From: Bubalus kerabau
Taxonomy: Eukaryota; Chordata; Mammalia; Artiodactyla; Bovidae
Assembly (NCBI RefSeq): GCF_029407905.1
Contig: NC_073635.1
Location: 36,819,501-36,883,500 of the forward strand
Length of the DNA stretch: 64,000 bases
Direction of reading: 5' to 3'
Numbering within the stretch: position 1 is the first letter of the stretch; each line of letters opens with the position of its first letter. Position numbers and translations under genes: made by a program. The notes beneath the pieces are model-generated. The model was not told where the DNA came from. It saw nothing but the letters and a program-made list of their open reading frames with translations, and made no database searches. Of the stretch, positions 11,541 through 23,860 are shown piece after piece.

Positions 11541-14500
11541 TAAACTGTTATTAGTGGTATTCTCTTACAGTTTTATTAAACTTTGCTGTAACGGTAATAC
11601 TTGGATTGCTTTAACTAACCCCAGCCATTTACAAATGACAATGATTTTCATTTGTGCAAGTTGCCCTGAAATAGGAGCTTAGTGAAAACTGATGTCAGTA
11701 AGGGGCAGACAGAGTAGCAAGTGGGGGAGGGCGGGTGTGGGGATTACACCTGTATGCACCATTGATGTCCTGTGAAATCAGAGATGCTGTCTACATTTCA
11801 TACAGATTCTGAATATTCAGATATTCTCAGGAGGAATATTAAGGATATCTTTGTCTTGTGCTGAGTTTTCCAAATAAATCTTTTGAATCTTGAAAAAAAA
11901 TGTTTGAAGGCAAATCTCTTTGGCTTATAAAATACCTATTTTTAATCTTACCGGCTTTTATTTATTTGGTGTCAATATCTAGATCTTACTCTTTAAATTC
12001 TCTTTAAAATCAAACAATAAATAGTATTAGCTAGGATGTTAGTTGGGAATTTGCTGTGGTATTTAAAAGAAATTGGGCACTTCTTGAGCATGTTTGTTTC
12101 CAGAAATGTTCAAGGTAGCCTGACTCAGCAGGGCTATGAATGTTCAGGAGTTTCTCTGCAGTCAGACAGGCGAGGTGTGCTTGTCTCCTAGAAATATGGT
12201 TCATGTGGTGAGTGTTACAGCAATCAGATTAGATCTCTTTCCTATCAATTATGTTTTGAAGATTGATTTTCAGTAGTATGGAGAAACATCACATTAGGAT
12301 TTTTATTCCAAAACAGAGTTCTCATTATATTTAAAATTTTGTATGTTAGCCATGTTTAATTTAAAATTACATTTGAGGAATCATGTATTTAAGCCACAAA
12401 TCTAAGGCGTCAGGCATTGGTTGTAGCACAGTTACTTCTCACATAACATTTCAGTGTGTTACTATACCATGCTTTTAGCATTTTTCTGAAGAAGAATGTG
12501 CTTTAAAAAAGTGAGCAGTGTGTAAATATTACCCAGGCACATGGTAATATCTGTTTTTGCTGGAAGGCATCCTTTGAAAGAAGTTTGGTTACTTAAGATT
12601 GCATAAAAGCAAATGAGTATAAGGCACGCTTGAGATGCATGCTTTTGTATCAAATTTTTCTTATGTACTATTTTATGTTCTATTTTTTTAGACACAACAA
12701 TATGAATGTAGTTATTTCCCAAAATTGGCAGCATTCTATTGTTTTTGGCAAATCTTTGAAAACATGATAAGGAGATTGTAAAATAATAGACTATTCTCAT
12801 CACATTTTCTGTGAATGTGAGTTGGCAAGGGGTGTAATTTGTAATGTTTGTGACATTAATTGCAGTGTGGGGAGTTTTAACATCAGCTATAATTTTTAAG
12901 CGATATCTGCTGCACCTGAATATACCTTTCCCGTCATCTGTATTTTTATTCCTAAAATCTTTAGGTAATTTTTAGTATTGTATTTTGCTTCAAAACTGAA
13001 TTAAGATTGGGAAAAACTTTGTCCTTGATGTTAATACCAAGCTAGCTTTGGCCAAGGCTGTGAAATTCCGTACTATTCATTCAAGAACATTTGAAACCAT
13101 TGCACAAAGAGATGCCCCAATCTGAACATTCTAGTGTCCGGCTCATTCTGGCTCCAAGAACAGAGCTCTACACAGCTTTTTCCCTTCATCGAGAAAGTCC
13201 TTGTTCCAGTTCTTACCAAGTTTACCCTGGGAACAGTCAGCTTCTGAGTGAGTCAAGTGGAGCATCTGTGAACTCCTAGTTACTCAAGTTTTTAGTGTTT
13301 TTGTCCAGTTAAACAACTTTGTGGCTCAGTCATTATTTTTTCTTGTGGAAAAGTATGCCAAGGAAAACATATGAATGCCATTTGCTTAAAACTTGTAGAT
13401 ATAAAAATAAAGAATAGTATTAGCTTTTCTAAATAAGTGTGATTTTGTCATCCATGCTCCCATAATTCTTTTCTTAAAAAGATAATATGAAACAATATTA
13501 GTAGTATAACATCACAATATTATGTTTCTTTTTGTGTAATGATTTGAAACACTGCATTTAAAGTCTGCATGATTTAGGTTTCATATGCTGTTATTAATAT
13601 GCACAAAATAAAATGAATATCCATTTTCCTAATTGTTTTATTTTAGTGATGTATTTTGTTAATTTCTCCGTTTTTATTTTGAGAATGAATGTACTCATTT
13701 TCTTCTTGACAGATTCTGTTTTTAAAAAGCTATTGGTTAACTTGTATTTCATAAAGCTCAATTTGTTATTTTGAGTTTTTGGATTTTTATGCTTAAAATC
13801 AGTGCTGAGCATTCATTGGAAGATATTAAATATTTGTTTTGAATCCTACAATATCAGTAACATGGGAGAAATATTTGTTTTACCTAGAATTGCCATTTAA
13901 TAGAACCAGAGATGATCAACAATGACAGTATCTGAATTGGATTTTGTTTCTCGAATACTAATTGAATTATGCTATCACATTTTATTCAGAAATGTACCTG
14001 TCGAACATACAAGTTTCAGAAAGTTGGTGTTACATGTAAACTCTATAATAATTGCTAAATGTTACAATGAATGGTTAATAGTCACATTAATGATTTGGGG
14101 GTGGGTTTATAATTACAAATTAGGTTATGAATGAGAGAAAGTACATAAATGTGTGATTGAATGGAGATGGTTTGTGGAAGAATGTGATAAATGTGTGTTT
14201 AAACCTCTAAAATTTTTGATATTTAGTGTCAAATGGTGCCAGTCAGAAATGAAAAAGATACCTTACTAGGGAGTAGTATGATACTTAAATGTGGGGTTTT
14301 TGGTATGTTAAGAGTTTTGTTATAATATGTAGTAGTATGTTTAACTATATTTGTGAAATTTGAGAGCATAACTGATTTTAAAGTCAGACTTACTTTTAAG
14401 AATAAGGCACATTCCTGACTCCTAGATTTCACCATTGTAAATGTTGCCCTGTCTTTTCCTTCCTAGTTGGTTAGGTGCTCCTCCACAGGAACTCCTGGGG

Positions 14501-16351
14501 TCAGAGGAGGGGCTACTTCAGAGTAAGTAGCCAGGCCATCTCTTAAGTGGTACATGTAGCCCAGTATGGGTTATTTCATTGTAAACAAATAATGGTTAAA
14601 TAAATTGACAGTAGTTTTACATTTTTCAAGAGCATTGTTTCCTTTCCAGTACCCTTCATTACTAAATTTTTAAAAATGGGAAACTGTAGTAGTATAAGAT
14701 ACTGGTTTTCTCCAGTGTGTATAATGAAGTATACACATACAGTTTCCTGATTGAATGTGGTTAAGTAATTTATAGAATGTCACTCTGGGAAAATGGTGAA
14801 GAATTTCACTATTTTTATAGAATCTGATTTTTTAAAAAGTTTTCTGATCTTTAAAATCAGGATTATATATTGTATATATTCGTTCTTTTAAAATCAATAG
14901 CACTATCTTCTGAGTATAGGAAAAATATCTTGAAAGGGTCTTTGTTTCAAAGGGTCTTGATTACTGAATAACGTTATTACTGATTGAAGTTTGAATCTTA
15001 CATGACTGAATATTTAAAGGTCCAAGTGCTGTGTTACCTTGGGAATATTATTTGACCTTTTGTCTTTTTCTATAAAATCGTGGTTTTTTTTTTTTTTTTT
15101 TTAAATCGTGTTTAGATTATAAGTATCTTTAAGGATTCCTTTTGGTTGAAACCTATTATTAGGGTATATTTTTATTCACCTGGTGGAATTAGCAGTGTGT
15201 ACTTTTTTGTTTTGTGATACTTTCAATATGATAAACTTTGATTTTCTAGATGAAGAATATCACATTTCTTAGAGTAATGTAGCCAGAGTTTGTAATGCAT
15301 ATTTTAAAAAATTCTTTTTCAAGTATATTCTATTATAGCTTAAATCAGTGTTGTAACTACCGACTCCTCTGTTCAGATTTTGTTGACTGTTCATTTAAAA
15401 ATCTTCATTAAAATTACAGTTTGTCATCCCAAATTAAAGCAATGAATTTCAAAAGAGATGGTATTGCTTCTAAGTAAAATGTCAAGTTTCAGGCAGTTCA
15501 CTTTTGTGTAAAAATTGACCTGAATTGTTAGGATTAGGTAGAATGGAGTGTATATAGTTTGAATACATGAATTTTTCTTTCTAAGTATTCTTTATATTTT
15601 TAAAAAGTATAAAAAATAAATGGTTTTAATTTACTCATTAAATACAAGGGCCCTGTGTTGATTGGTTCCGTAATAATGTAAGTGCACCATATATGTCTTA
15701 AATGGCATGTTGTTGAAGCTTTTGGAATTGATATTTACACCTGGAATTTGTTTCTAGCTCTGAAATTGTCACTACAGGATCAAGTTCATTTTTATTATGT
15801 GTTATACATCTCAGTTTAAGATAGAATATATATATGAAATAATATAAAAAGCTGTAGGAATCTATAACGTTTCATGGCATATTTGTGAGTGGATCTTTAA
15901 GAAATAGTCTTCAAGTTCTGATGTCTTTTATGCGACGTGTCAGTGAACCAGGCTTCTGTGAATGAAGCTTTGTGTATGTTTATCCTTGCCATGTTCTGTG
16001 CAAGTTATATACACTTTTATTTTTGTATGCTTGTTTAAAAAATTATTTTCTGCAAATTATTCATATTATCTAATACATAAAAATAGAGAAACCATCTTAT
16101 TTCATTGTACATTTTGCCAGGATGATTTTAGTTAATTTCTTGTCAAGGTATGTTTTAATTTAGGTAATGTAAATTCATATAAAATATGATACATTGCTTA
16201 GATTTACAAGTGTGACTTTTTTTTTCTCTTTATGTACTAAACAGATGTTAAACAACTTCACATAGTGATTTTCTTTTAATAATTTCTGACCTTTTTAGTG
16301 TTATAAACAATAATAACTTGCTCAGTGGTTATTTAATCTATAATCTTTCTT

Positions 16352-16409
16352 TTTTTATGCCTGTGGTTAAAATATTTACATTTTTATGCCTGTGGTTAGA
16401 ATATTTTAA
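16352..16409. repeat. 29-bp tandem duplication
   Basis: The unit beginning tttttatgcctgtggtta occurs twice head to tail (16,352-16,380 and 16,381-16,409) with few differences. Confidence 0.8.
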
Positions 16410-16687
16410 ACAGAATAACTATGGAGCCAACAGTTTAGCAAACTGAGCAAACTGGGTTGTGAGAAATAAATGGTGTGGTATCTAATATGAATATATCATT
16501 TTATGACAAAAAATGTTTATGGGAGCTCTGTCATTGAGAATTCACTATATTTGTTTATTTGTTGCACCAGTTATGTATTGAGAGGTCCTCTTGTATTTTG
16601 GACCCTTCTCCAGAGCTGAGATACAACAGTGGGGGAAAAAATCCCTGCTATAAATTACAGTAGTCGTGGATGTCCCTCTGAATTGAT

Positions 16688-16868
16688 GGCTCTCAGGCTA
16701 AGTGTGCACTGGAATCACCTGGAGGTTCAGTAAAGCAGACTTCTGGGCCCTACTCCAGAGTTTCTGATTCAGCAGGTCTCAGGTGGGGCTAAACAGCAGG
16801 CATTTGTAACAAGTTCCCAGGTGATAGCCATATGTTGGGTCTGGGGACCCCACTTTAAAACCTCTTTT
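16688..16868. mobile_element. MER5A-like hAT DNA transposon remnant
   Basis: The phrases 'ggaatcacctggaggttcag', 'agtttctgattcagcaggtc' and 'aacaagttcccaggtgat' follow the order I remember for MER5A, an ancient non-autonomous hAT-Charlie element. Confidence 0.75.
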
Positions 16869-18337
16869 CTAAAGTGTTCCTCTGAAGAGGCACAGTAACT
16901 CTTTCGGTTGGTTGTTTTTGGTGGTGGTGGCATAGAGGATTGTCCTGGTACATTGTATGTTGAGTAGACCCTTAGCCAATCGTTAAGAGAAACCAAAACA
17001 CTCTTCAAGCTTTCCCAGGTTCTGCCAACTGGCAAGAACTGCAAAAAGTCTGTTTTTGTTATCAGGCTATGGCTTGGCTATTGAGTGCTGAGTCCTAAAC
17101 ATAATGCTCTTTTTGAAGTAGGATTTTATTATGTGTGTGTTCATAAACCTGGTTAGTTCAAGTGAAGGGGGCATATAGAGAAATACACACTTTGAAATGT
17201 AAAGTTTTTTCACTTAACTGATTCTCAGCTATCCTTACCAGTATGAGGTTGAAACAGTGTAATAATTTGTTTTTGTGTCAGTGTATTTGAATGTGCTTGT
17301 GCCAGATGACCTGTGAAGGTGCTAGAAAACTGCTGATCTTTACTTCCCATCCTGGTGAATATGAATAGAATGATACTATTTTGATGAAATAATGGGTTTT
17401 GTAAGTGAGCTCATCTTTTGCTTTTCCAGATTGAGGATAAAGTTTTGATAAATTATTTTTTCTAAGACCATGTGTATATTTACTAAATGTAATTTATTTT
17501 GCTTTGCAGCTTCAATTTTTATTACGCACTTTAGTGATACCCATCTGGCAGTTTAGTAAATGAGAATTGTTAAGTAATTTTAGGTGGAGTTATAACCTGC
17601 TTTGTGAGACCTTACAGTGATATATATGTATGCTACATATATTGATCTATATGTATGCTACATATATATGTGATTTAAAAGTCTATTTAAAATTATATAG
17701 TATGTTGAAATAATCAAACTGGTTCATATGAGAGCACATAGTTAATATACTGACAGTAATTTCTTCCAAACAATTGTGACTATGTTAGTGCAAAGAAATA
17801 ATCGCCTAGGTTGCAGCCTTCTAAATATCTTGGAATATAGTTTGTAGAACATTGTGGTATATGTTAGTTAAGAATATCTGTGCAAAGCAAACAAGTGTGG
17901 AGACTTGTTTCTCCTTGTAATCCAGCTGTCTCCTAGGTGCCTCTCTGTCCTGCTTCCCACCAGACTAATAACCCTGACACCAGAAATCCACTTCGACCAA
18001 GCTTTTTTTTCTTTTATGAGCCAGAAATGGGTGTGGGTCCAGGAATGAGTGTTAACTGTGGTCTAGGAAGTCGTCATACCCACAGACCCCATTAAGGAGT
18101 CAGATTCCTTGCTCCTTTGGAGTCCAGGACTTAAGAGGCTCAACTTCTATCCTAGGGTGGCTTGTTAACCTGTTTTTCAAACAAATTCTCATGCACGTCA
18201 ATGAGAGGAAGGCTTTGTTTCATCCATCCTTTAAAGCAAATTTATATAGATTTCTAAATATATTTGTTTTTCCTGTTTAAATGTTTATTGCTAGTTTTCT
18301 TCAGCCAAGAATTGAAGTCCTGTGGCTGGCAGTCCTT

Positions 18338-18516
18338 GAAAGTGAAAGTGAAGTTGCTCAGTCCTGTCTTGAGTCTTTACGACCCCATGGATCAGGCAAG
18401 AATACTGGAGTGGGTTGCCATTTCCTTCTGCAGGAAATCTTCCTGATCCAGGGATTGAACCCAGGTCTCCCACCCTGTAGGCAGACGTTTTACCATCTGA
18501 GCCACCAGGGAAGTCC
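18338..18516 (-). mobile_element. Bov-tA SINE, antisense
   Basis: Both parts are present in reverse: the Bov-A part (tactggagtgggttgccatt) and the tRNA-related part (attgaacccaggtctccc) ending in gagccaccagggaagtcc. Confidence 0.88.
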
Positions 18517-20404
18517 TTGGACATCTACAAAAGTCAGCACTTAACTATTTTTAGGCATATGAATGCAGAAAAATGATAAATTTTGAAGAAGGAAACTGTC
18601 TTGGGTTTCTGTTTATAGTTTTTATATTACTGTAGTTTTTGGATTCAGACTTGCCCTTTGCTTCTTACAGCCCTCCACCATTATCTTTCCAGGAAGCCAT
18701 CAAAGTTTTATGATGTGTTGTTGTTATTTAGATTTATGCATAATGATTTATTAGGAAAATTTAAGAGACCTTGTTTTTTTGCTTGTTAGCTGTATATTAT
18801 GCTTAATGGGCCTTTATCTTGAGCCATTAAATCTTGTATATTATATGTAGGAGGAAGATCAGAAGTTCTTGGAAAATGACATGTTCCAAATTTGGGGGCT
18901 GTGAAGTACAATATAGAAAATACCTATTCAGATTCTTAATTTCTGCTTTGCAATGTAATGTGTTTATATTTCAGGAAGACTAAATTTAATATATATCCTA
19001 GTGTTTGTGCTTCAAGTGTTAGAGATAAGGTAAGCCAAGTTATTCAAATTATGATCTTTTAGACAATGACTGGATGATTTCTCTGGGTTAAAAACACAGA
19101 TCTGATAATTTGAATTATCTTGTAATTAGTTGAACAATATGGAAGAACACTGCCTGACACAACATGTCCAGTCATTCTTTTTTTTTTAGGTCATATCCAT
19201 ATAATACATATACTAAATAATTTAGCAACATGTAAACAAGACTGATTTCAGCAGTTGGATATTGGCAGTAGTGTCCCGCAGCCTGGGTACTGCAGAGACA
19301 GCTGTGCCAAAGGCAGTCCTGCCCTCGGCTCTCTGGCATTTGCATTCTAGGTCTGAAGACACTCAGTGACAGATAGTTGAGATGACTAGAGAAAATGATA
19401 GCTGTTTTATTAAAGGAGACTGGAAAATGACCATCTCAGGAGATAAAGGGACAGAACCCTCTTAAATGTAGTCTGTACTGATAAAACAGAGTTGTGGTCG
19501 AGTGAGTGGTACAGTCAGTCCGCTGTGGTAGCTGCACTGTTCCATGTGGCGTCCACAGGTTGCTGTTGAGTCTTTGGAACAGGACTGGTGAGTCTGGGAC
19601 TGGGTTTTAATTGCATTATAATTAACTTAAATTCGGTTATCAATGCAGTAGTAAGCATATTTGGAGTAATTTGGATATGTGAATTTACTTTTGCATCTTA
19701 AGTTTAATGAAACATATATAAGTATTGAAGAAAATTTGCCATTTGAAGTAGATGTGTAAAATAGTCACAAAATTGCAGAGACAGTAGAAAGAAAGAATAA
19801 ACTATCTCAACTTTTCATATGACTACTTGTTGGATTGGTAATATTTTGGATATATTCAGTTAAATAAAGTTTACTATGAAGCTAATTTCATCTGCTTTTT
19901 TTCCCCCTTCAATGTTGCTTTTATGAAATTTAGAATTTCTTTTGTTGTTTGCATTATTTTTCTTCTGGGAAATGCTGGTCTAGGATAGTAACTGTCAAAT
20001 TCTGTTATTTTCCTTACATGATTGTAGTCCTCGAATCCTGTTACATGGCCTGTAGTTATGAATCTGTTTATTTTTATCTTTTAAAAAGAATAACTTGAGG
20101 TTGAGGGTTTGCTGAGTGTATGCTCACCATGAGGTGTCAGGGTGGGACAGCGTTCCTGTATGATCAGTTGGTGTTTGTGCAGGAGTGGCCAGCGCGGCTG
20201 AACTCCCAGTTCTTAGGAAGTAGCGACACACGATTTACTCCCTTTACTTTTGTATGTTATCTATCTGACACTTTCTTTATAAAATATTTACTCTTAACTC
20301 CTGAAGACACTTTGTCATGTAAGATTTCTCCTAAAACTTTGTGAAATTTTCATTTATTTACTCCATTTAATCTAGGATGTCATTTCTGAGAAAGTTAAGG
20401 ACCT

Positions 20405-20475
20405 TATCTGTCAATTAGTCATATATTTTCAGTTCCTAGCAAGTCCTTACTAAATGTTTAGTGGATGAATGACAC
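20405..20475 (+). mobile_element. L2/MIR3-like LINE 3' end fragment
   Basis: The text 'gtccttactaaatgtttagt' followed by 'ggatgaatgac' resembles the L2 3' end (…TAAATATTTGTTGAATGAATG). It is diverged and short. Confidence 0.4.
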
Positions 20476-20993
20476 CAACTATAAGACAGACTCTGTATTC
20501 ACTAATGAGAATACAGAAATGAACAAAATATGGCACCTTCTTGGGATTAAGCAAACTGTTAGGCCAGTTGATACTAATGAAACAATTAGGAAGTGCTCTG
20601 GAAACCCAGAAGCGAATATCCACTCATGTTGGGAAGATTTCACTAAGATGATCATTTTTGAGCAGGACTTAAAGGTGAGTAAGTAAGTGCCCAGGGTAGA
20701 CTTTTAGGTGGGAGTTGGAGAGAGGACTCTGGGGCAATGAGTAGTTAACAAGAAGCTATCCAGGGCCAGGAGTCAGGGTGGAGAAGTGAAGATTGCTAAG
20801 TTTTGAGTTTGAGGTGAGGAGGGGTCAGGACAGTAGTGGCTAGGTCATAAATGGAAAGCCAGGTGACCACATAGACCATTGATTCCCTACCCCCACTTCC
20901 CAGCTACACATGCTCCTTGACAGGATCTTTAGTATTTATGAGGGTTGTTCAGATTACAGCTAAGTATTTTACACATAGAGTGCAGTTTGAGAC

Positions 20994-21298
20994 CACAGTT
21001 GGCCCTTGTGTCCCTGGATTCTGTATCCACATGTTCAACTAACAGTTGACTGAAAAGTGTGGGGGTGGGAGGGGTAGGGAATTCCAGAAAGTTCCAAAAA
21101 TTGAAACTTGAATTTGTCATAGACAACTATTTACATAACATTTACATTATATTTGGTATTGTAAGTGATCTAAAGATACTTACCATATAGGAGGATAAAC
21201 ATGATTTATATTCAAATGCTTTGCCATATTATAGTGGATTTTGGTGTTTTGAGGGGGTTCTGGAACCAGCCCCCTGCGCATGCCCAGGGCTGACTGCA
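20994..21298. mobile_element. MER2/Tigger-like DNA transposon remnant
   Basis: The ends 'cagttggcccttgtgtccct' and 'cagggctgactgc' are roughly inverted. Internal 'tccagaaagttccaaaaatt' and 'caactatttacataacattt' match the MER2/Tigger1 consensus as I recall it. Confidence 0.7.
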
Positions 21299-23734
21299 GT
21301 GATCTGATGGGAGCAGGAGGTTAGGGTGCTGGTGACCTTGCGGTGTCTGGTCTGAGTGCTGGGCCAGTGGTGATAACGTTTGCTGAGACACGGAAGGTAA
21401 GTGCTCAGGACTGGGCATGGGGTGTAGCTGATTGAGGGAGAGAATGGCTGTCCACTGGGTTTTGTAATATTGTGGATTTGAGTTCCTACAGTGGTTTTTG
21501 GGGTTTTAAAGACTGTATAAAGCTTCTCTGTCTGGTGAACAGTGACCTAGAAAGGCCTTGTCATTTACAGGCTGGTCCTGCTTTTACTGTCCCTCTTGCA
21601 GTTATTCTCCATATAATATCCTGTGCTTCCTTCTAAAAGGCTCCTACCCTGTGCCAGATGCAGTAGTTCTGTCTGAACAGAGCCCCTGCTGTCTTGTTGG
21701 CCATGGGCATTATTTGACCTGCTCTCGTGTTTCCGTCCCACCATCCTTCTGCCCTTGCTCACTGAGCCCTGAGATAGCACCTGTTTCCCTGGGTCTCTGA
21801 GGAGGACCCTTTCCCCACAGAGCTAGACCACTTCTCCTCATTACTGTCACCTCGTCAGTGTGTGATGCTTGTTTGTCTGTTGTACCTGCCTTTTACTTAT
21901 CTTTTATCAATGTTCCCAGTATCATGGCACAGTTGGCACTTCTATTTCTTGAACTGGTCTGAGGAGATATCCAGGAGGAAATGGCATAGACTTGAGAGTT
22001 TGCAGCTCATGTGTGTGGATGAGCCTCCCAGGTTGCTTATTCATTCAGTAGATAGTTTTTAAGCAGCTTTTGTCTTAGCCTGTGTGTAAATAATGAAGAA
22101 AACAGACTTGGTCTCTCCCTGCTGTGAGCTTGGAGTCTGGTGAATGGTGAGGGAAACGGGGTGAGAACTGGCAAGTTCTTAGCTGTCATCACAGTGGGGA
22201 GTTAGAGCAAGAAGAGCAGGCAGAACATTGAGCAAAGCTGCATGTGTAATAGAATTTGGGAGACTATATGCCCTTACATACATCTATAGAAATATGTCTA
22301 AAAAGAAAGAGTGAGGAGCTAGGAAAGAAGGGAGAATGTAAAGGGAGTGATTTGGGACGGACAGGAGAGCCTGGGGAGGCGAGGTTGCTGGTACCAGTTC
22401 TAACTTAAAAAGGCTCTCACTGCAGTTTTGTGAGTGGCTGAGCTCCGTGCAATGGAGGTTGGTGCCGGAGGAGCCCCAGGCATTCATGAGAAAGGGCAGC
22501 AGGTTGCCATTGTCCTCTCCAGGAGAGTCTGGTGTTCTCTAATTGAGTGTCAACCAAAGGCTGCTGGTTTTTGAAGGTTCCGTTCTTTTTTTCCTGGCAT
22601 TGGTATGGCCTGGAGAGAAGGGGACAAGTGGACCAGAACAGCTCGTCAGGAAGCGTGATCGTCATTGTGTGCTCCAGCGGACACGGATGGTGATGGTGAT
22701 AATTCCTCCAGTGACTGCACTGTCAGGTGGCTCCGTGGTTATGGTTTCCAGGAGAAATAGTTCCGTAATGCTCTGTTTTGAAGGGAATAATTGTTCCTCT
22801 CAGGCTTTGTTTAGTAAGTTAGGTATTGTATCAAAAAAGATTGAGATATTAGTTTGTACAAATATTGGGAGGAGAAAAAGCATGTAATACGTAATTTGAA
22901 GAATTTTCTCTCTTTTGGTCTTTTGTGTTGTTAATTCCTATTATTCAAGGGTGAATCATTATTCCATACCCTGATTAAGGCTGCTGGCTCCCTTTCACTG
23001 CACCCTGTTTTCCCTTGTTTGCTTCTGTTATTGTGGTCTTTTGGTTAACATTTATTACTGTTCAGTTGGATGGATTCTGGGGATTTTTAAAATTACTTAT
23101 AGTCATTGTTTGCTTTTCTGGGTTGCCTTTGAGATGGTGTTTTGAAATGTTTATATAGTAAACTTAACTGTATAGTGATAAGACTTAGTCCCTGCATTTT
23201 GGCTTCTGTAAGTCTTGTGACTAGGTGCTTTATGGTGAAGACAGATTTAACGTGGGCAGAGTATGAAGAGCGGATGGGGTGCCACCACCTGGGAACCTGC
23301 AAGCAGCAGTTTTCCGTTTTGAGATTTCTTTGCTCCTGACGTCAGAGCTGCTGAAAAGTTGGGAGATAAATGCAGTTGGAGAGGATCAAAAATTTTTTCT
23401 AGTTTACAATATAGTGCCATTTCAGGTAAAAATCAGCATGTTACAGTTGTGCGTATATTGTCCTAACTTGTAATGAAGGTCAAATAAATATAATCAAGTT
23501 GAGTTAGAGGTTTAATTTTTTTATATATATAGCAAATATGTAGTATTTGAAATACAAATATGTTTTAATACATTTATTTGAATTAAGGTTCAATTTCTTG
23601 CCTTTATACTTACTAGTGTAGAAAGAGAATTGTTTTTTAAGACCAATTAATTAGGTGTTCGGACTATCTGTTTTTCATAAAATGTTCCCAGTGCCCTTTA
23701 TCTTGAACATTGCCTCAGTTTCCCTTGCTCCTCA

Positions 23735-23860
23735 TCGCCGTCTTTACGTGGCGCCCTCTGGAGGCCGGCCTTGTCTGCGCCCACCCGAGCTGTCAGAACA
23801 GCCGCGGCAGCCCTGGGCCCCTTGGCGCTCCAGGGCTCTGCTGCATCCATGTGTTCCTCT
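23735..23860. other. Short CpG-containing GC-rich patch
   Basis: About 125 bp with many CpG dinucleotides (cgccg, gcgcc, gccggcc, ccgcggcag) stand out from AT-rich surroundings. It is too short for a classical CpG island, and no gene start can be tied to it. Confidence 0.5.

Larger units (their letters stand above)
11541..18337. other. Intergenic or distal PSPC1 3' region, mostly unassigned
   Basis: AT-rich DNA without a supported gene. It contains a 19-T run at 15,084-15,102, a 29-bp tandem duplication at 16,352-16,409 and a MER5-like element at 16,688. A 62-codon open frame at 13,091-13,279 has no recognised homology. Part of this stretch may belong to longer PSPC1 3' ends. Confidence 0.6.

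Noticed and set aside
11873..11878. Second AATAAA considered as the main PSPC1 polyadenylation signal
   Set aside because: The hexamer at 11,515 is nearer to the stop and has a better downstream context. The later one may still be used, so it is noted but not annotated.
13091..13279. 62-codon open frame downstream of PSPC1 with an ordinary-looking composition
   Set aside because: No homology is recognised, no splice or polyadenylation context is tied to it, and its length is expected by chance in this much DNA.
22543..22887. 114-codon open frame between the genes
   Set aside because: The translation is low-information, nothing in it is recognisable, and no promoter or splice signals are near. 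Treated as chance.
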